Assembly: GCA_021604825.1 (NCBI GenBank)
Contig: BQJS01000164.1
Coordinates: 1 to 10,636, forward strand
DNA length: 10,636 bases
Direction: 5' to 3'
Source: Phycisphaerae bacterium
Lineage (GTDB): Bacteria > Planctomycetota > Phycisphaerae > UBA1845
Shown here piece after piece: positions 7,231-10,636 of the stretch. How positions within the stretch are numbered: the first letter of the stretch is position 1; every line of letters starts with the position of its first letter. A program made the position numbers and the translations under genes. The notes under the pieces were generated by a model. The model was given only the letters and a program-made list of their open reading frames with translations. It did no database searches and was not told the origin of the DNA.

Positions 7231-7231
7231 G
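7204..7231 (-). repeat. Two tandem copies of a 14-base repeat at the panB 3' end
   Basis: On the minus strand CGTGACACCGTTAG (7231-7218) is followed directly by CGTGACACGGTTAG (7217-7204), 13 of 14 bases identical. The first copy contains the panB stop codon and the second ends inside the TAGAAT box. The same bases can also fold as an imperfect hairpin (7208-7232; eight pairs with one T-T mismatch). It could be a regulator-binding direct repeat or a chance small duplication. Confidence 0.6.
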
Positions 7232-8114
7232 GACTCTTGATACCAGCCTTACGAATATTGCGCTCGTCCATCACTGCACAAAGCTTATCGTATTCTTCAT
7301 CCGACATGCAAATACCGTTTTCTTCAATGGGGAATTGTCCCGTCTGAAGATCATTGACATATTCGCGAAATGCCCCTGTCAAGACTGAATGCAAATCGGC
7401 ATATCGTTTCACACTTTTCGGCGGATGACCGGCTGAATACCCCAGCATGTCGTGCAACACCACAACCGTACCATCACAATGCGGGCCAGCCACACAACCA
7501 ATCACCGGCAAGGTCGTGTTCTCAGTAATCACTTTCGCCACTTCGTTGGGAACCGCCTCCAGCAGGAAACCCACGACCCCAGCCTCTTCAAAAAGTTGGG
7601 CATCTTCAATGAGTCGCAAAGCGCTATCCGCACTCTTGCCTTGAGCCCGATACCCACCGTGCGCATGAATCGACTGCGGACGCAAACCCAAATGGGCAAT
7701 CACCGGGATGGTTGCGGCTGACAACGCCTCCACCGTCTTGATCAATCTTCGATCGACTTCGAGCTTTACGCAATCGCAACCGGCTTCTGACATGAAACGC
7801 CCGGCATTTCGAATCGCTTCTTCGTGCGACACTTGATACGTGAGGTACGGCATGTCTCCCATCAGGAAGGCATCCGGTGCCCCGCGTCGAACGGCTTCGG
7901 TGATCGTCAACAGATGATCGAGTCGCACCGGTAGTGTGGACGCGTGTCCAAGACACACCTCACCGTAGGTATCGCCGACAAGAATGACTTCGACACCCGA
8001 CTCGGCCATCAACCTTGCGGTCGTGTGGTCGTAACACGTAAGGACGCCGAATTTCTTGCCTTGGCGTTTGTGTGATTGAAGCGTCGCGATGGTGATTTTG
8101 TTTGGACTGGCCAT
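7227..8114 (-). CDS. panB: 3-methyl-2-oxobutanoate hydroxymethyltransferase (ketopantoate synthesis)
   Basis: PanB transfers a hydroxymethyl group from 5,10-methylenetetrahydrofolate to alpha-ketoisovalerate, forming ketopantoate, the first committed step of pantothenate and CoA synthesis. The 295-residue chain carries the family signatures in order: LTCYD (25-29), VGDTYG with metal ligand Asp48, MGDMPY with Asp87, VKLE with Lys117 and Glu119, HLGLRPQS (141-148), GGYRAQG (153-159), the probable catalytic Glu186, and AGPHCDG (209-215). VGDTYG and HLGLRPQS are slight variants of the common VGDSLG and HIGLTPQS. I chose the ATG at 8114 because family homology starts within ten residues of it; the frame continues to 8201 without family content. 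The ribosome site is weak. panC and panD are not nearby. It is divergent from hsp20, and its promoter in 8115-8301 could not be identified with confidence. Confidence 0.97.
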   Translation of the reverse strand: MASPNKITIATLQSHKRQGKKFGVLTCYDHTTARLMAESGVEVILVGDTYGEVCLGHASTLPVRLDHLLTITEAVRRGAPDAFLMGDMPYLTYQVSHEEAIRNAGRFMSEAGCDCVKLEVDRRLIKTVEALSAATIPVIAHLGLRPQSIHAHGGYRAQGKSADSALRLIEDAQLFEEAGVVGFLLEAVPNEVAKVITENTTLPVIGCVAGPHCDGTVVVLHDMLGYSAGHPPKSVKRYADLHSVLTGAFREYVNDLQTGQFPIEENGICMSDEEYDKLCAVMDERNIRKAGIKSP

Positions 8115-8186
8115 GATACCGTTAGGATACGTCCGCAACCGACGCCAAACAAGTTGCCCCATTGTGAAAAGTCGTACACCGGTGGT

Positions 8187-8214
8187 TTGACCCAAAGCCA
8201 TACGCCCTTATCAT
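8187..8214 (+). promoter_or_regulatory. Candidate promoter of hsp20 (and probably lon)
   Basis: TTGACC (8187-8192) and TATCAT (8209-8214) are 16 bases apart, matching the sigma70 consensus at 5 of 6 positions each. Transcription would start near 8221, about 80 bases before the hsp20 ATG. An eight-base palindrome CACCGGTG (8177-8184) lies just upstream of the -35 box. No CIRCE element is present. Confidence 0.45.
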
Positions 8215-8215
8215 T

Positions 8216-8239
8216 GCGGTTTGGATATACCGAAACCGC
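8216..8239 (+). repeat. Perfect 7-base inverted repeat at the predicted hsp20 start site
   Basis: GCGGTTT (8216-8222) and AAACCGC (8233-8239) are perfect inverted repeats with a ten-base spacer. They cover the predicted transcription start and first leader bases of hsp20. The position suits a repressor operator or a 5'-end RNA hairpin. The sequence is not CIRCE (TTAGCACTC-N9-GAGTGCTAA) or HAIR. Confidence 0.5.
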
Positions 8240-8301
8240 TTTGGGTGCGACAGGAAGCGAATTCGAGCGACAATTGCAAGATCGCAAGGCCGGTATCAAA
8301 C

Positions 8302-8727
8302 ATGAGCCCAATTGAGGACAGCTTCGACGAATTGGTCAAGAGCATGGAAGCCGTGATGGGCAGCATGTCGAGCCCCCACTTCTTCAGCTCGTCCGGAAAA
8401 GATTCATGGGACCCCAGGGTCAACGTCTATGAATTGCCCGACCAAATCGTCATCTGCGTGGAGTTGGCTGGCATCCAACCCGGTGAATTGGACGTGCAGG
8501 TCCACGAAGGCATCTTGCACATTCGCGGGCAACGCGGAAAACCAAACCTGCCCGACGAGTCCGGACCCGTCAGCGTACACCTGATGGAGATCGATTCCGG
8601 AAAATTCCATCGCAAGATCCCGGTGCCCAGCGATATCGATTTTGACCAATGCAAAGCCAGTTACAAAAACGGATACGTCTGGATCAGCTTGCCGCGCCAA
8701 GATAAATCCGGACAGCGTTCCGAATAG
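8302..8727 (+). CDS. Small heat-shock protein, Hsp20/alpha-crystallin family
   Basis: This 141-residue protein is an ATP-independent cytoplasmic holdase of the Hsp20 family. A short N-terminal arm (1-36) rich in Met, Ser and Phe precedes an alpha-crystallin domain at about 38-131. Visible landmarks are WDPRVNVYE (36-44), VELAGIQPGELDV (53-65), the ILHIRGQR strand (71-78), FHRKIPVP (102-109), and the terminal AxxxNGYVWISLPR (119-132). The C-terminal tail is only about nine residues and lacks the I-x-I/V motif many family members use to assemble large oligomers. I chose the ATG at 8302, although ribosome binding is weak (AAGG about 13 bases upstream). A TTG start at 8221 would coincide with the predicted transcription start and is rejected. 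lon follows 64 bases downstream in the same direction, so the two probably act together on unfolded proteins. Confidence 0.95.
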   Translation: MSPIEDSFDELVKSMEAVMGSMSSPHFFSSSGKDSWDPRVNVYELPDQIVICVELAGIQPGELDVQVHEGILHIRGQRGKPNLPDESGPVSVHLMEIDSGKFHRKIPVPSDIDFDQCKASYKNGYVWISLPRQDKSGQRSE

Positions 8728-8745
8728 GTGCGTTCAATTGAATTC

Positions 8746-8760
8746 GTCGGCCCTGCCGAC
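8746..8760 (+). other. Six-pair hairpin between hsp20 and lon
   Basis: GTCGGC and GCCGAC form a perfect stem around a three-base loop (CCT). No T run follows, so it is unlikely to be a strong intrinsic terminator. It may stabilise the hsp20 transcript or reduce read-through into lon. A ten-base palindrome TTCAATTGAA lies just upstream (8733-8742). Confidence 0.45.
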
Positions 8761-8791
8761 TACGCGCCATTGAAAATGACAGGATCTTCAC

Positions 8792-10636
8792 ATGACCGAT
8801 GCCAAAGACTTTGAGCCGGAAGACTTCACGCCCGGACAAATCGCAGAGTCCAGCGCCATGCTCTCCATTGACGCTGACGGCGCCGATGCTGATTTTGGCG
8901 AGGATAGCGTCGACGGTGATGACGAACAGACCAAGATTCCCGACAAGCTTCCCATACTCCCGGTGCGCGACAACGTGTCGTTCCCAGGAACGGTCATGCC
9001 CATCAATGTCGGGCGACAAAAATCCAAGCGCGTTTTGGATTTGGCACTGGCGTCGGATCGAATGATCGGTGTTTTCGCGCAACGTTCGTCGGAAACGGAA
9101 GACCCCAAGCTCGACGACCTGTATCGCATCGGGACAGCGTGTCGCATCCTAAAAATGTTCAAGCTTCCCGATGGGACGGAAACAATCATCGTCCATGGCG
9201 TTGGGCGCGTTGGCATCGAATCGATCACACAGGAAACGCCATACGTTGAAGCTCGGGTGAATCACCACATCGACAAGGACGAAGAAACCACCGAAATCGA
9301 CGCCCTCGTCCACAACGTGCGCCACTCGGCTGAGCGGGTCATGGAGCTTTCGCCCAGCGTGCCCGAAGAAGCGCGGATTGTCCTTGACAACATCACTTCG
9401 CCCGGAGGCTTAGCCGACTTCCTCGCGGCGAATCTCTCGCTTTCATTGGTACACAAGCAGGAATTGCTCGAGACGTTCGGCGTGCCGGAGCGATTGCGAA
9501 AAGTTTACCTGACGCTTTCGGGCCAATTGGAAGTCCTCGAACTTTCGAACAAGCTCAAAGAGCAAGTCGGCGAGCAAATGGACAAATCGCAGCGGGAGTA
9601 TTACCTGCGTGAGCAACTGAAGGCGATTCAATCCGAACTGGGTCAGACCGATGCGCGCGGTACCGAGTTGGACGCGCTCAAGAAAAAGATCGAGGAAGCC
9701 AAACTGCCAGAGGCTGCGGCGAAGGCTGCCGACCGTGAAATTGAACGGTTGGGTATCATTCCGCAGGCGTCGCCTGAATATTCCGTCGCGCTCGATTACG
9801 TCGAATGGTTGGCGTCGCTGCCTTGGGAAACCAGCACGGCTGATCAGCTCGACCTCGTGCAAGCCGAAGAGGTTCTCAATGCCGACCATTATGGCTTGCT
9901 CAAGATCAAACGCCGCATCCTCGAATTCTTGGCGGTGCGCAAATTGAATCCGGACGGTCGCGGTTCGATCCTGTGTTTTGCGGGTCCGCCTGGTGTCGGC
10001 AAGACCTCGCTGGGACGTAGCGTCGCTCGAGCGCTGGGGCGCAACTTCATTCGCATGTCCTTAGGCGGCGTGCGAGACGAATCCGAAATTCGCGGTCATC
10101 GGCGCACGTATGTCGGTGCGATGCCCGGACGTGTCATTCAGGAAATCAAAAAATGCGGGTCGAACAATCCCGTGTTCATGCTCGACGAGATCGACAAAAT
10201 CGGCAATGATTTTCGCGGCGACCCGGCATCGGCATTGCTTGAAGTCTTGGACCCACAGCAAAACGACACGTTCACCGATCACTATCTCGACGTACCGTTC
10301 GACCTTTCCGACGTGTTCTTCATCGCGACCGCGAATTACATGGAAGAAGTCCCGCACGCGCTCTACGACCGGATGGAAGTCATCACGTTGTCGAGCTACA
10401 CGCGTCGCGAGAAACTCGAAATCGCCAAAAACTATTTGGTGCCGAGGCAATTGGTTGCCAATGGTTTGGCGGCTGACAAAATCACGTTCAAGGACGAAGC
10501 CCTCGTTAAAATCATCGCCGGGTATACCCGTGAATCGGGAGTCCGCGAACTCGAACGACGGATCGGTGCGGTGTGTCGTGCGATTGCAGCGAAGACGGTC
10601 CGTGGCGATGTAGATCGCGTGCGGGTGACGGCTAAG
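8792..10636 (+). CDS. lon: Lon ATP-dependent protease, C-terminus beyond window
   Basis: Lon is a cytoplasmic hexameric AAA+ serine protease that degrades misfolded and regulatory proteins. The window holds 615 codons without a stop. Residues 1-48 are an acidic extension with about 16 Asp/Glu, longer than in E. coli Lon. The substrate-binding N domain spans about 49-245 (LPILPVRDNVSFPGTVMP at 53-70), followed by a coiled-coil segment containing REYYLREQLKAIQSELG. The AAA+ module has Walker A GPPGVGKT (398-405), Walker B VFMLDEIDK with Asp465 and Glu466, a sensor-1-like IATAN, an arginine finger in DRMEVI, and a sensor-2 region at GVRELERR. The Ser-Lys protease domain lies past the right edge, so protease competence cannot be judged here. 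The ATG at 8792 has AGGA seven bases upstream. It follows hsp20 by 64 bases and may share its promoter. Confidence 0.98.
   Translation, partial: MTDAKDFEPEDFTPGQIAESSAMLSIDADGADADFGEDSVDGDDEQTKIPDKLPILPVRDNVSFPGTVMPINVGRQKSKRVLDLALASDRMIGVFAQRSSETEDPKLDDLYRIGTACRILKMFKLPDGTETIIVHGVGRVGIESITQETPYVEARVNHHIDKDEETTEIDALVHNVRHSAERVMELSPSVPEEARIVLDNITSPGGLADFLAANLSLSLVHKQELLETFGVPERLRKVYLTLSGQLEVLELSNKLKEQVGEQMDKSQREYYLREQLKAIQSELGQTDARGTELDALKKKIEEAKLPEAAAKAADREIERLGIIPQASPEYSVALDYVEWLASLPWETSTADQLDLVQAEEVLNADHYGLLKIKRRILEFLAVRKLNPDGRGSILCFAGPPGVGKTSLGRSVARALGRNFIRMSLGGVRDESEIRGHRRTYVGAMPGRVIQEIKKCGSNNPVFMLDEIDKIGNDFRGDPASALLEVLDPQQNDTFTDHYLDVPFDLSDVFFIATANYMEEVPHALYDRMEVITLSSYTRREKLEIAKNYLVPRQLVANGLAADKITFKDEALVKIIAGYTRESGVRELERRIGAVCRAIAAKTVRGDVDRVRVTAK

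Noticed and set aside
8157..8163. CCCCATT resembling the -10 element of a sigma32 heat-shock promoter
   Set aside because: No CTTGAAA-like -35 element lies at the proper distance upstream, and a better sigma70-like pair lies closer to hsp20.
8684..9082. Minus-strand open frames opposite the start of lon
   Set aside because: They are antisense to a clear Lon N domain and carry no recognisable domain or ribosome site.

Overview
The window looks like a chromosomal segment from a Gram-negative bacterium, most likely a member of the Planctomycetota or a close relative. This is inferred from gene style: a Cys-anchored lipoprotein with a PKD-type fold, a PilT ATPase paired with a membrane-anchored coiled-coil protein, an arabinokinase-type GHMP protein, and moderate GC with spaced, mostly single-gene units. 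No rRNA or other phylogenetic marker is present, so the assignment is tentative. No mobile element, CRISPR array, tRNA or phage gene was seen. The content is mostly conserved housekeeping genes with a few unusual members.

Layout. Positions 1-8114 are read from the minus strand. In minus-strand order they hold: panB (pantothenate synthesis), a DUF151/bifunctional-nuclease-family protein, an arabinokinase/galactokinase-like GHMP protein, moaA (molybdopterin synthesis), a tail-anchored coiled-coil protein followed closely by pilT (pilus retraction ATPase), and a secreted PKD lipoprotein that runs off the left edge. From 8302 the plus strand carries a small heat-shock protein (Hsp20) and then lon, which runs off the right edge before its protease domain. 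The only divergent intergenic region is 8115-8301, between panB and hsp20.

Transcription units. Gaps of about 110-210 bases separate most minus-strand genes. In four of them I find a 17-18 base-spaced promoter-like pair with a TAGAAT or TAGAAA -10 box. The coiled-coil gene and pilT look like one operon behind the best of these (TTGACC-N17-TAGAAT). hsp20 and lon look like a protein quality-control pair: holdase followed by AAA+ protease.

Most interesting points. (1) The GHMP protein clearly has the arabinokinase/galactokinase fold signature, but three active-site positions are replaced, including the catalytic Asp, and it carries a disordered tail of about 95 residues; it may be a pseudokinase or sugar-sensing regulator. 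(2) A 14-base tandem repeat starts at the panB stop codon and ends inside the likely -10 box of the downstream gene. (3) An uncharacterised membrane-anchored coiled-coil protein is encoded directly before pilT. (4) An inverted repeat lies at the predicted hsp20 transcription start, with no recognisable CIRCE element. No evidently new multi-gene system is visible.
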